Part shown: positions 35,743-44,758 of the stretch, one piece after another
Numbering within the stretch: position 1 is the first letter of the stretch
How the letters are laid out: every line of letters starts with the position of its first letter
Source: Halioglobus japonicus
GTDB taxonomy: Bacteria; Pseudomonadota; Gammaproteobacteria; Pseudomonadales; Halieaceae
Direction: 5' to 3'
Assembly (NCBI GenBank): GCA_902705825.1
Contig: CACSIL010000023.1
Span: 77,480-141,479, forward strand
Length of the DNA stretch: 64,000 nucleotides
Notes under the pieces: model-generated
The model's input: only the letters and a program-made list of their open reading frames with translations
Told to the model about the DNA's origin: nothing
Database searches by the model: none
Translations under genes and position numbers: made by a program

Positions 35743-36768
35743 TCACTGCGTTGCACCATCGTCCAGATTGACGCTGAGCGTCAGGGGCTCTCCCCCGCGT
35801 TCCAGTTCAAAAACCACTTCGCCCGCTGTGCGCAGGCTGTTGTACAAAACCATCGTATTGGCGGGGTTATCGAGACTCACGCCATTGATACCCGTCACCA
35901 CATCACCCGCCTCGAACCCCAGCTGTGCAAACTGTGAGGCATCGGTTCCCGGGCTTATCCGATAACCACGCATCGCCGAACCCTCGCGCACAGCGCTGAT
36001 GCGGACTACCTGCGCCAGCGACTGTGGATTACTGTAAAGGCGCTCGCGGTAGCTCTTCGCCAGGCTGGTAGTTTGTGAATCATTGCGTTGCTCGGCCTTT
36101 TTGGGGAGGGCGGGGGCAGGTAGCGCCGCCGGCGGTGCCGATTTATTGCCGCCCAGCATGGACTCTTCATACAACACCAGCAACTCATATGTTCCACCAT
36201 TGTCCAGCACGACCTGTTTTGGCATCACCTTGGCCAAAATCACCTCGCCCGAGACCGGCAGTTTGTCTTCCACCGAATAAACATCCTGCTGATTATTACT
36301 TTCGATTATGGCAAAACCGAGGCCATCTTCGGTCGACGACACGATACCGCGCAAGGTGAGCTGCAAACGGGTCTCTTTGGCACCATCCTCTATCCCATCG
36401 CGCGCGCTGGTCTGCCTGGACTCCTCGGGCAGCGGGATATCTACCGCCGCCGCGCCGACTTCACCGAAAAGATGCCAGGCCACCAGGGTGTCTATATCTA
36501 CCGGGTCCGCATCCCGCACGGAACCACCGCTGGTTACAGGATTAATAACCTGCACCACTTCCACCGCAGCGGATTCCGGTGTAGGTACCAGGGACCATAT
36601 AAGCCTGCTCAGTGCCAGCACCGCCCAGATGGCCAACAGGCACAACAAGACTTGACGCAAGCGGCGCGCCTGATCGGGCCGAGACAGTGCGCTCAGCGCA
36701 GTTGTCGCTGCGGCGCTTACGCGCGCAGACACTGCACTGGAATTACTTAGCCACTGGGCCGCCACCAC
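35743..36768 (-). CDS. gspC: Type II secretion system protein C
   Basis: A 341-residue protein: cytoplasmic tail, one transmembrane helix (VLLCLLAIWAVLALSRLIWSL), a periplasmic HR domain (TRLQLTLRGIVSSTEDGLGFAII) that binds the secretin, and a C-terminal PDZ domain (YRISPGTDASQFAQLGFEAGDVV then NGVSLDNPANTM). It is the first gene of the operon. GTG starts at 36768 or 36765 follow GGGGAG. It links inner platform and secretin and helps choose substrates. Confidence 0.93.
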   Translation of the reverse strand: MVAAQWLSNSSAVSARVSAAATTALSALSRPDQARRLRQVLLCLLAIWAVLALSRLIWSLVPTPESAAVEVVQVINPVTSGGSVRDADPVDIDTLVAWHLFGEVGAAAVDIPLPEESRQTSARDGIEDGAKETRLQLTLRGIVSSTEDGLGFAIIESNNQQDVYSVEDKLPVSGEVILAKVMPKQVVLDNGGTYELLVLYEESMLGGNKSAPPAALPAPALPKKAEQRNDSQTTSLAKSYRERLYSNPQSLAQVVRISAVREGSAMRGYRISPGTDASQFAQLGFEAGDVVTGINGVSLDNPANTMVLYNSLRTAGEVVFELERGGEPLTLSVNLDDGATQ

Positions 36769-36823
36769 CTACTCCCCTGAATGCCCGGCGAGCAATGCCC
36801 CACCAGTACTTTTAATGGAGTCG

Positions 36824-36852
36824 ATTATAGAGTGCGCAGTTGAAAGTTGAAA
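36824..36852 (-). promoter_or_regulatory. Predicted sigma-70-type promoter of the gsp operon
   Basis: On the minus strand a perfect -10 box TATAAT (36829-36824) is preceded, after exactly 17 bases, by TTTCAA (36852-36847) as a weak -35. Transcription would start near 36817, leaving a ~49-base leader before the gspC GTG. It is the only good -10 in the 208-bp gap between gspC and the Kef-type gene. Confidence 0.6.
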
Positions 36853-36976
36853 CCGCTGTATCCGGGGGTTCTTTGGCTGAGTCCAATGAATTAGGGCCAC
36901 ACCGTCGCGTGCGACCCCGACGGTTGATCTATATCGAGCAAAAATCATACGAAGGGGCAGTTGCGCTGTGGCCATT

Positions 36977-38749
36977 TTACACATTTTCCCGCGCCAACTC
37001 GCTGGCATCCCGGGCAAACATTTCCTCCAGTTCACGCGCGGCCTCCTTGGCCAATTCGCGCATTTTTTCCTCGTCATCGTGCACGCTGTGATACTCGTTG
37101 AGTCGACGTGCATCGTGCTCGGCAAACCGCGTGGTCATGTCGTTGGCCGCCTTGGCATCCACGCCCAGCCCCTCCAACACAGAGCGCCCCATATCAACGG
37201 CTGACAGGAACGTCTCCCGCTGAATCACCTTGACTCCCAGGTCCATCAGACGATAGGCATGATTTCGATTGCGCGCTCGCGCGAACACCTTGAGCGCTGG
37301 AAAGTGCGAACGGATAACCGTTGCCGCAGCCATTGACGCTTCCACATCATCAATCGCCAGCACCAGAATTTTGGCACTGTGCGCACCTGCTGCCTCCAAC
37401 AAATCCATACGCGAGCCGTCACCGTAGTAAATCTCATTGCCGTAGAGACGCACAAAATCCACCTGTTGGGGGCTGGCATCCAACGCGGTGAATGGGATTT
37501 TCATGGCACTGAGAATACGGGCAACCACCTGGCCGAAGCGGCCAAAACCAACGATGATGACCGGTGTTTCCTCCTCCTCAATCTCGTCAAACGCCGGGAT
37601 TTCCTGCGGACGCCGCTCCCAGCGGTCGTACCCTATGAAAAGTAGCGGCGTCACCACCATCGAGAGCGACACAGCCACGCTATACAGCTCCCCCTGGGCG
37701 GATGACATCGCACCCGCCGCCACAGCAACACCGAACAGGACGAATGCAAATTCCCCGCCCTGCGATAACGCAATTCCCAATTTCAACGACTCCCGGGGGG
37801 CGAGCCCATTAAAGCATCCCAAACCAAACAGCACCGTCAGTTTGATTGCGATGATACCGGCAATCAGCACGCCAACACTCAAGGTATCGGAGGTGACAAG
37901 CCCCACATTCAGCGACATTCCCACCGCTATAAAGAAGAGCCCTAACAGCAAACCCTTGAAGGGCTCAATATCGGCCTCAAGCTGATGCCGATATTCGGAG
38001 TCTGCCAGCAACACGCCGGCCAGAAACGCCCCCAGCGCCATCGACAGGCCGGCAACTTCAAGCAGATAGGCCATACCGAAAGCCACCAGCAGGGCCGTCG
38101 CTGTCAAAATCTCCCGCACCTTGCTGAGCGCAGCAATCCGTAACACCTGGCGCAGCAGGAACCTCCCAGCGAACACCACCACCAGTAAAACGGCCAACGA
38201 TTGCAATATCTGGAGCCAGGAGATGCTCCCCGTTTCCGTACGCGTGCCCAGCAGTGGCAGCAAGGCCAGCAGCGGAACCACCGCGAGATCCTGAAAAAGT
38301 AATGTGCCGAACGCCGAGCGCCCCCACCGCGTGGTCATTTCCCCGCGCTCGGCAATCAATTGCAACGCAAATGCCGTAGACGACAACGCCAACACCAGCC
38401 CCACGACCGCAGCCGTTGACATCGACTCGCCTGTCAGTAGCGCAAATCCCATCAGCAGGGCGGCGCAAAGCAGCATCTGAGCACTGCCGAAACCAAAGAT
38501 TGCCCGTCGCAGCGCCCATAAGCGCGTGGGCCTCAGTTCCAGGCCAATCACAAACAGCAGCAGTATCACCCCGAACTCGGCGACGTGCAGGATCTCATCG
38601 ACATGTCCGATCACGCCCAGCCCCCAGGGACCGACAATCACACCCGCCATCAAGTAACCGAGCACAGCACCCAGTCCGAGGCGAGCCGACAGCGGCACCA
38701 GTATCACAGCGGCCAGCAGCAGGAGCATCAATTGTTCAAAACCAGGCAT
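36977..38749 (-). CDS. Kef-type monovalent cation:proton antiporter with TrkA-N domain (CPA2)
   Basis: A 590-residue protein. Residues ~1-380 are a 12-13 helix Na+/H+ exchanger-type membrane domain (GAVLGYLMAGVIVGPWGLG, LALSSTAFALQLI, FLAGVLLADSEY), and ~400-520 is a cytosolic Rossmann RCK/TrkA-N domain with VIIVGFGRFGQVVARIL as the nucleotide-binding loop. The C-terminus is charged and helical. KefB/KefC/YbaL-type proteins export K+ under electrophile or pH stress. AGGAGGAG sits upstream of the ATG. The tRNA-Thr lies just upstream on the same strand. Confidence 0.91.
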   Translation of the reverse strand: MPGFEQLMLLLLAAVILVPLSARLGLGAVLGYLMAGVIVGPWGLGVIGHVDEILHVAEFGVILLLFVIGLELRPTRLWALRRAIFGFGSAQMLLCAALLMGFALLTGESMSTAAVVGLVLALSSTAFALQLIAERGEMTTRWGRSAFGTLLFQDLAVVPLLALLPLLGTRTETGSISWLQILQSLAVLLVVVFAGRFLLRQVLRIAALSKVREILTATALLVAFGMAYLLEVAGLSMALGAFLAGVLLADSEYRHQLEADIEPFKGLLLGLFFIAVGMSLNVGLVTSDTLSVGVLIAGIIAIKLTVLFGLGCFNGLAPRESLKLGIALSQGGEFAFVLFGVAVAAGAMSSAQGELYSVAVSLSMVVTPLLFIGYDRWERRPQEIPAFDEIEEEETPVIIVGFGRFGQVVARILSAMKIPFTALDASPQQVDFVRLYGNEIYYGDGSRMDLLEAAGAHSAKILVLAIDDVEASMAAATVIRSHFPALKVFARARNRNHAYRLMDLGVKVIQRETFLSAVDMGRSVLEGLGVDAKAANDMTTRFAEHDARRLNEYHSVHDDEEKMRELAKEAARELEEMFARDASELARENV

Positions 38750-38803
38750 GGTGAGCTCCTCCTGAGAGCGAAGTCAGACTTTCGCGATGGGGATAGACAA
38801 GTA

Positions 38804-38879
<76 letters not shown>

Positions 38880-38968
38880 CAGAGAAATAATGTGGGCCGA
38901 CAGTGTATCCGAGGATCGACTGAAATCAAGTGCCGACATGCGGCGCGCCCGCCGCTTACAGCCGCGCG

Positions 38969-39145
38969 TCAAAGATAGAATTTCAACAGGGATAAGACCA
39001 GTGAAAGACCAATCAGGGGGAGCAGCCAGCGCTGTAGCTTGCGCATCTGCTCGGGGTCTGCAGGCTTGGCAAAGCGCTCACCCAACACCGCCATCAGAGC
39101 GACGCCGGCAAAGATAAGCAATAACAGCAGTAATAGATTACCCAT
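38969..39145 (-). CDS. Small two-helix membrane protein, 58 residues
   Basis: Read directly from the minus strand: ATG at 39145, TGA at 38971-38969. It has a Leu-rich first helix (LLLLLLLIFAGVALMAVL), a short charged loop (GERFAKPADPEQMRKLQR), then a second helix (WLLPLIGLSLVLSLLKFYL). GGAGAAG lies eight bases ahead of the ATG. I do not recognise the family with certainty; such small inner-membrane proteins are common and often uncharacterised. Being a plain Leu-rich frame with a proper SD and a tRNA-proximal position, it is likely real. Confidence 0.68.
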   Translation of the reverse strand: MGNLLLLLLLIFAGVALMAVLGERFAKPADPEQMRKLQRWLLPLIGLSLVLSLLKFYL

Positions 39146-39229
39146 GGAGGAGACTTCTCCCTGACATTATCAGCCCGGCTTTATAAAAGCGTATCTGGCT
39201 ACCTATCGGCGTGACAGGGCTGTGGTAAA

Positions 39230-39757
39230 TCATACCGCCTGCTTACCGGGGTCATCCAGTTCCACCGGGGCAGCTTTACCGGCGAAGATCACGCGTGCCA
39301 AGCCATCCGTCAGATCGAATATTTGCGTAGACGTCACCTCATAACTGGATCGGGTAATGCGCCATTGACCGTCCTGGCGCATGTAGGCATCGTCGTAAAA
39401 CCCGGCCAGTTGTGTAACGGTCTGCCGCCGGGTATCAATCATATAGTAGTAGAGGCCCCATATACCGGTCGCATTATTGGCATCGTGCACTTCTATACGC
39501 GGATTCTGGCCGTGATGCATTTCGACAATATGAGGCTCGCAAGCCAGCTCGGTAAACACCGCCAGCATTTTCTCCCGGTCGTCAAAAGTGCCAATACGAC
39601 CGTAGCGCAGATCGATACTGCCGGCCGCGAAACATTCGCGCACGTCATCGGGCTGCTTGTTGTCGCAGGCGTGAAAATAGCGTGACTTCAATTGCTTGAT
39701 GTCTTCAATCGCCTCCAGACGCGCCAGTCGCTCCTCCAGACTCCCATTCGAAACCAT
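39230..39757 (-). CDS. NTF2/SnoaL-like domain protein
   Basis: A 175-residue protein of the SnoaL/NTF2-like fold: SLEERLARLEAIEDIKQLKSRYFHACD at the start, a cone-shaped pocket region (IVEMHHGQNPRIEV; TGIWGLYYYMIDTRR) and GQWRITRSSYEV near the end. Family members are small dehydratases, isomerases or ligand-binding proteins of steroid or aromatic metabolism; the role here is unknown. Its ATG is three bases after the carbonic anhydrase stop, so they form an operon. Confidence 0.82.
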   Translation of the reverse strand: MVSNGSLEERLARLEAIEDIKQLKSRYFHACDNKQPDDVRECFAAGSIDLRYGRIGTFDDREKMLAVFTELACEPHIVEMHHGQNPRIEVHDANNATGIWGLYYYMIDTRRQTVTQLAGFYDDAYMRQDGQWRITRSSYEVTSTQIFDLTDGLARVIFAGKAAPVELDDPGKQAV

Positions 39758-39760
39758 GCT

Positions 39761-40405
39761 CTATTGCTCCGGCGAGGCGACGACTCGGTAGGCGTCTGCA
39801 ATCTGGTCTGCCCGCGTTACGGTACAATCGAGATCTTTCAAGAGGCCATCCTTCAAGCTGTATACCCAGCCATGTACGGCCAGCGGCTGCTCGCGCTGCC
39901 AGGCATTTTGCGCGATGGTGGTATGGCAGACGTGGGAGACCTGGGTTTTCACATTGAGCTCACAAAGTAACTCCAGCCGCTCCTCCTTGTCCTCTATTGC
40001 CTCAATCCGTTTGCGGTGGCGATGCTGTACATCTTTAATATTGCGCAACCAGTTATCGATCATGCCGTTATCGGCGTTCTCATAAGCTGCAGCTACACCG
40101 CCACAACCGTAGTGCCCGACCACCATAATATGCTTCACATGCAGCACATCTACTGCGTACTGCAATACCGTGAGGCAATTGAAATCAGTGTGCACCACCA
40201 TATTGGCAACATTGCGATGGACAAAGATTTCACCGGGCATCAGACCGACTATCTGGTTTGCTGGCACGCGACTATCGGAGCAGCCAATCCACAGGTAATC
40301 GGGGCTCTGCTGGGCAGCCAGCTTTTCAAAGAACTGGGGATCGGTTGTTTTTACACCGTGCGCCCAGTCCCGATTTTTCTCAAACAACGCATCGAGTTTA
40401 CTCAT
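39761..40405 (-). CDS. can: Beta-class carbonic anhydrase
   Basis: A 214-residue protein very close to E. coli Can (YadF). Zinc ligands are in the expected places: Cys42 and Asp44 in WIGCSDSRVP, then His and Cys in VVGHYGCGG (~98 and ~101). It interconverts CO2 and bicarbonate for biosynthesis. It is the middle gene of an operon: nine bases after the GGDEF-like gene and three bases before the NTF2-like gene. Confidence 0.95.
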   Translation of the reverse strand: MSKLDALFEKNRDWAHGVKTTDPQFFEKLAAQQSPDYLWIGCSDSRVPANQIVGLMPGEIFVHRNVANMVVHTDFNCLTVLQYAVDVLHVKHIMVVGHYGCGGVAAAYENADNGMIDNWLRNIKDVQHRHRKRIEAIEDKEERLELLCELNVKTQVSHVCHTTIAQNAWQREQPLAVHGWVYSLKDGLLKDLDCTVTRADQIADAYRVVASPEQ

Positions 40406-40414
40406 TGAAATTCC

Positions 40415-41557
40415 TCAGAGAACCAGCGTACTGAGGCGCGAAGACGCCACACAATTTCCGCCTCGCGCCTTGGCATCGTCTAGCGCTTTATTACCAACAC
40501 CCTCCATCTGCTTTGCCAACTGCGGCATATCGACTGCGGGAAACTGCTTCGGCTCCCAGGTAACCAGACCGATACTGAGGGTAACCTGCAACACTGCGCC
40601 ACGCCCGTCATCAACTGAAAAGTCTTCGATATCTGCACGCATACGCTCCGCAACATCCTGGCTGATCATTTCACCGCTGGAAGGGATAAGCACCGCAAAC
40701 TTCGACTGCCCCAGACGCGCCAGTGAATCGGTCGCACGCAGGTTCGATGACAGCCTTTCGGCCACTTTTCTAATCACAAACTGTCCACGGCGCACACCAT
40801 AGTGCTGGTAAAGATCATCAAATTCATCTATTTCCATTAATAGTGCAGTAATGGGCTGAGATGAACGCTTGGCTCGTGCAATCTCCCTTGCGAGCTCGCG
40901 ACCAAAGCCGCGCGGATTGCTGGCCTCAGTGAGAGGGTCCAGCAAGGTCAGCTGCGAAACCTGTTGGCGACTAACAGCTGATTTGAAGCAGGAAGAAAGA
41001 AGAGCCGCCAGATGAGCCAGTAAATGTTCCTCCTGCTCGCCCAGTACCAGTGAATCATCCTGCAGCCCCAGATGCAGGGTTCCGATCAGGCGACCGGAAT
41101 CGGTCAACGGCATCAACAGGGCATAATCGACCCCGTGTTCAGACTTGAGTATCTCGAACATTCTTGAATCAGTGGCATCAATTAATGCGATGTCAGGCTC
41201 CAGTTCATACAACTCCTGAATAGGAAAAACATCATTCAGCAATTGCAGGCTAGTGCCGTATCGCTCCGCACCCACCAGAATCTTTGACAGGACATCATCG
41301 GGGTCATACAGCCATAACTCAGAGGCCCTGAAGGAATAATGTCGGGGCATGCTGACCAAAAGAATCTCAAACAGGGCTTGCAGGCCCTGCGCCTCCAGCA
41401 GCATAAGCTCAAGCTGCTGCGTCTGCTGGTAGAGATAGCGGTTGATCGTCAGCGTTTCGGTAAGCCTTGTCTCAGTAAGCTCCGCTGTTGATATTACAGG
41501 AGGAGCGCCTTCAATCTCCTCGCCCTGCCCACCGCCTCGATTGATATCATTTGTCAT
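40415..41557 (-). CDS. GAF/DUF484-type plus degenerate GGDEF domain protein
   Basis: A 380-residue cytoplasmic protein. Residues ~30-195 include a predicted coiled coil (NRYLYQQTQQLELMLLEAQ) and a GAF-like sensor domain (LLMPLTDSGRLIGTLHLGLQDDS). Residues ~205-370 fold like a diguanylate cyclase (LLDPLTEASNPRGFGREL; QVTLSIGLVTWEP), but the signature GGDEF reads GQSKF in RLGQSKFAVLIP. Loss of the acidic catalytic pair means it should not make c-di-GMP; a scaffold or binding role is more likely. It leads an operon with can. Confidence 0.84.
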   Translation of the reverse strand: MTNDINRGGGQGEEIEGAPPVISTAELTETRLTETLTINRYLYQQTQQLELMLLEAQGLQALFEILLVSMPRHYSFRASELWLYDPDDVLSKILVGAERYGTSLQLLNDVFPIQELYELEPDIALIDATDSRMFEILKSEHGVDYALLMPLTDSGRLIGTLHLGLQDDSLVLGEQEEHLLAHLAALLSSCFKSAVSRQQVSQLTLLDPLTEASNPRGFGRELAREIARAKRSSQPITALLMEIDEFDDLYQHYGVRRGQFVIRKVAERLSSNLRATDSLARLGQSKFAVLIPSSGEMISQDVAERMRADIEDFSVDDGRGAVLQVTLSIGLVTWEPKQFPAVDMPQLAKQMEGVGNKALDDAKARGGNCVASSRLSTLVL

Positions 41558-41659
41558 TGAGCTACTCAGCTGGCGCCCCGCTAAAATGGCGAGCAGGGCC
41601 AGTTATTATTGGATAACGAGTGTAAGCGCCCTATACTTGCGATGCAATCCTGAGGGGCA

Positions 41660-42553
41660 ATGCCGATGCTTCAATCACTGCCAAAACATATCCGGCTGAA
41701 GCTGGACCAAACAATTGCCCAATGGCCACAGTGGAACTGCGAGCCCGTGGTGACCCGCGAGCCAACCATCGTCAAGGTTCTCACCTCTGGAATCAGCAAT
41801 TTCAGCATACTGGTAGAGTCGGAACAGCATTTTGTAATTCGCATCGACGGTTTCAAGCCCTCGACGTTCGGACTGTGCCGGCAAACGGAATGGCGCACAC
41901 TGCAGGATGCTCACAATATGGGGCTAACCCCCCGGCCGTGCTATTTCAACCCCGATCTGGGCAGTCTGGTGTGCGACTACCTCTCGCCCGACGTCGACCA
42001 GGAACTGGAGGTCACCGAGGTAGCGCGCTTGCTACATAAGATCCACCGACTGCCACCGCGGCATCACCGCCTCAAACTGGCAGATCGGAACCGGCTCTAC
42101 GCAAAGCAAATGAAGCTCCAGGGCCGATCGCCCAGTAAGGTATTTCAGCAATATGGTGAAAAAGTATCCGCCATGCTGAACGATATTGCCAAGCACCCGG
42201 GCGAAACCGTGCTCTGCCACAACGACCTGCTGCGCGCCAATCGCATTTACAGCGCCGGAAAATTGTGGGCAATCGACTGGGAATACTGCGCTATGGCAAG
42301 CCCGTGGTACGACATCGCGGTGATCGTAAACGGCGATGCACTGACCGACCACGAGACGGAGGCGCTGCTCTTTGCCTATCTGGGCCGCACGCCCAACGAT
42401 TGGGAGCGCGTCACACTGCACCGCTACGGCTGCGCCTATCGCTATCTGGAACTGCTTTACTACAAGAGTCTGGAAAAGCCCATACTCGACGCACTGGCCT
42501 TGGAAAAAAAGTTTGCCGCGCTTGAGGCCATGCTGGAACTCCCGTTGAACTAG
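41660..42553 (+). CDS. Aminoglycoside/choline kinase-like phosphotransferase
   Basis: A 297-residue protein with the APH/choline-kinase fold: nucleotide-binding start (TSGISNFSILVESEQHFVIRI), catalytic loop VLCHNDLLRANRI (His-Asn-Asp-x5-Asn type) and the Mg-binding AIDWEYCAMASPWYD. Members phosphorylate choline, ethanolamine, thiamine or antibiotics, and orphan chromosomal copies like this are often wrongly called resistance genes. The substrate is unknown; a choline/thiamine-like alcohol is a reasonable guess. Confidence 0.82.
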   Translation: MPMLQSLPKHIRLKLDQTIAQWPQWNCEPVVTREPTIVKVLTSGISNFSILVESEQHFVIRIDGFKPSTFGLCRQTEWRTLQDAHNMGLTPRPCYFNPDLGSLVCDYLSPDVDQELEVTEVARLLHKIHRLPPRHHRLKLADRNRLYAKQMKLQGRSPSKVFQQYGEKVSAMLNDIAKHPGETVLCHNDLLRANRIYSAGKLWAIDWEYCAMASPWYDIAVIVNGDALTDHETEALLFAYLGRTPNDWERVTLHRYGCAYRYLELLYYKSLEKPILDALALEKKFAALEAMLELPLN

Positions 42554-42568
42554 CCACCTGACAGATGG

Positions 42569-43051
42569 TCAATCGCGGAAGTTGGTGAACTGCAGCGGCG
42601 CGTCCAGCTCTTCCTTTCTTAACATTGCCATCACCTGCTGCAGGTCATCACGCTTTTTTCCGGTAACCCTTACCTGCTCATCCTGTATCTGTGCCTGTAC
42701 TTTCAACTTCGCATCTTTTATGAGCTTGACGATAGACCGGCACTGCGCGCTGTCCAGGCCGTGCCGCAACACCACTGTCTGTCGCACGACCTTGCCGGTG
42801 GCCTGCATTTCACCGCAATCCATAGCGCCCGGTTCAATATTGCATTTGATCAGCGCGCTGCGCAGCATGTCTTCCATCTGAGTCACCTGAAATTCTGCCT
42901 CTGCCGACATCACTACACTGCGCTCGTCTCGTTTGAAAGAAGCGTCGACCCCTTTGAAATCAAAGCGATTGCCCACAATTCTCGCCGCCTGGTCCACTGC
43001 ATTGGTCAATTGGTGCAAATCCACTTCAGAAACAACGTCGAATGATGGCAT
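42569..43051 (-). CDS. yajQ: YajQ family cyclic-di-GMP-binding protein
   Basis: A 160-residue protein matching E. coli YajQ/Xanthomonas XC_3703: MPSFDVVSEVDLHQLTNAVDQAAR, NRFDFKGVDASFKRDE, and the end KKRDDLQQVMAMLR…PLQFTNFRD. Two ferredoxin-like domains are expected. Homologues bind c-di-GMP and nucleic acids and act as regulators. It converges on the phosphotransferase gene with 15 bases between stops. Confidence 0.95.
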   Translation of the reverse strand: MPSFDVVSEVDLHQLTNAVDQAARIVGNRFDFKGVDASFKRDERSVVMSAEAEFQVTQMEDMLRSALIKCNIEPGAMDCGEMQATGKVVRQTVVLRHGLDSAQCRSIVKLIKDAKLKVQAQIQDEQVRVTGKKRDDLQQVMAMLRKEELDAPLQFTNFRD

Positions 43052-43095
43052 AGTGTAGAACTCCTAAAAGCTGATGAAGATGGGGTTACATAGTA

Positions 43096-44490
43096 ATGCG
43101 CCAATATCAGTTTTCAATCCCACACCATCAGGTTTGGCCTTTTGGTTCAACTGCTGCGCGCCCAACGTCGATCATCCTGTGTCTCGCGCTACTGCTGGTG
43201 GGTGCCTGCTCCGATAGCAGCGACAACCGTTCAGGCTATGCGGTTGTCCCACAGGATCACGCGGTCGGAACAACCGCAATGGTGTTTATAGACCCGTCGC
43301 GGCCAACTGCGGCTCACGGCTCTACCCCGGAGGCCCCCACTCGCACCCTGGTAACTACTATCGTCTACCCGGCGGAGGGTGCCCCGGGAGGCACTGCCAC
43401 TGCAGATGCGCCCGCTGATCTTTCGACAGCCCCCTACCCTCTGGTGGTACTCTCTCATGGTCTGGGCGGCTCAGTCCCACACCTGCTGCCGCTGGCCAAA
43501 GTCTGGGCAGCTAAAGGGTATGTGGTGGCGCTGCCGCGATTTCCACTCACCAACCTCTCCACGCAGGGCGGGCCTGTTGCACAGGACGTACAGAACCAAC
43601 CGGCAGATGTCAGTTTTGTTATCGATGAGCTACTGGCGACATCCGCAAACCCGAAGTCGCCACTGGCTAATACAGTAGATGGCGACAAGATCGCCGCTGG
43701 TGGTCACTCAAACGGCGGAATCACAACCTATGGGCTCGTTGCCAATAGCTGCTGCCGCGACGCGCGCATTGGTGCTGCGCTGGTGTTGTCGGGCGTCACT
43801 TCGCCCTTTGCAGGTGGCGAGTATGCTCTTTCTGACACACCTCCGATCCTCCTCGTGCACGGCATCTATGATGACTTGATCCTCTACAACTCCGCCGTGC
43901 GAACCTACAACGAACTCACACCTGTCAAAGGTCTACTCACGCTTGAAGAATCCGACCACGGCTCCTATTTCAGCCCCCAGGACCCGGCATTTGATGTGGT
44001 CGCGCTGGCAACAACGGACTTCTTCGAGGCAGTGCTTCGCAGCAACACGACTGCACTGACACAGCTGCCCGAGGACCAGACGCCCGGCGTAGCCACGATG
44101 CACTGGGCACCTGACGAAATATCGGACAAGCCAGTGGAACGTCTACCCGAGCCCGAAACCAATCGACAGGCGTTTCTCAGCGCCACGGATATGCTGATCG
44201 ATGGGCAGGTCGTCACCGTCTCCTGGAGCGGATTTCTCCCGGGCAAAGTTGTCAACATCATGCAGTGTACTGGCGATATAACCGGCGGTGCCGCTGCCTG
44301 CAATATTTCGGGCGGGACGCTCTTCTACCCGAACCCGACAGGAATGGGCAGCCACGAGCAGGTGATCCGCACCGGGCCCATCGGCAATGGCATTTGCGAC
44401 GCGGCGCACCCCTGTACAGTCATTGTGAATGATGCCGGGCTGACCGATGAAGAAGCCATCGTGCGCATTCCCATTACGCTGGCGAACTGA
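43096..44490 (+). CDS. Lipoprotein alpha/beta hydrolase with C-terminal neocarzinostatin-like beta-domain
   Basis: A 464-residue exported lipoprotein: basic N-terminus, hydrophobic segment and lipobox ILCLALLLVGAC (Cys ~38). Residues ~90-320 are an alpha/beta hydrolase with oxyanion segment LVVLSHGLGG, nucleophile elbow AAGGHSNGG, Asp in HGIYDDLI and His in LEESDHGSY, close to the DLH/PAF-acetylhydrolase/polyester-hydrolase style. Residues ~355-464 resemble the neocarzinostatin fold: VSWSGFLPGKVVNIMQCTGD, a paired-Cys pattern and HPCTVIVNDAG. Function unknown; a secreted or surface lipase/esterase is likely. Confidence 0.8.
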   Translation: MRQYQFSIPHHQVWPFGSTAARPTSIILCLALLLVGACSDSSDNRSGYAVVPQDHAVGTTAMVFIDPSRPTAAHGSTPEAPTRTLVTTIVYPAEGAPGGTATADAPADLSTAPYPLVVLSHGLGGSVPHLLPLAKVWAAKGYVVALPRFPLTNLSTQGGPVAQDVQNQPADVSFVIDELLATSANPKSPLANTVDGDKIAAGGHSNGGITTYGLVANSCCRDARIGAALVLSGVTSPFAGGEYALSDTPPILLVHGIYDDLILYNSAVRTYNELTPVKGLLTLEESDHGSYFSPQDPAFDVVALATTDFFEAVLRSNTTALTQLPEDQTPGVATMHWAPDEISDKPVERLPEPETNRQAFLSATDMLIDGQVVTVSWSGFLPGKVVNIMQCTGDITGGAAACNISGGTLFYPNPTGMGSHEQVIRTGPIGNGICDAAHPCTVIVNDAGLTDEEAIVRIPITLAN

Positions 44491-44758
44491 CTACGCTCGC
44501 ACAACACAGCCGATAACTTATAGGGCTCATACTGCTGACCGCCCTTGCTGCACCCGCATGGTATAGGGTTGCACAGCCCCCCCACCACCGTTGCAAATTG
44601 GCGAATAACACCCTATCCGTCCATAAAGGCCGGAGAAGCGTGCTATCGGTAGAACTGGCCTGAACTGCTGAACCACCCCCGGCTACCCTCAGCCTCCGCT
44701 CTACGTGAAAACCTTTTCTGTAGTAGAGTAATTGGCAACGATAAGAAGGTGCCCCATC

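Noticed and set aside
38768..38785. Inverted repeat GCGAAGTC…GACTTTCGC downstream of tRNA-Thr
   Set aside because: One-base bulge, no U-run, and it precedes the Kef-type gene's SD. It may be a weak 3' structure, but the evidence is too thin to call a terminator.
41660..42553. Aminoglycoside resistance gene
   Set aside because: The fold is shared with choline/thiamine kinases, there is no mobile or resistance context, and key aminoglycoside-site features cannot be shown.
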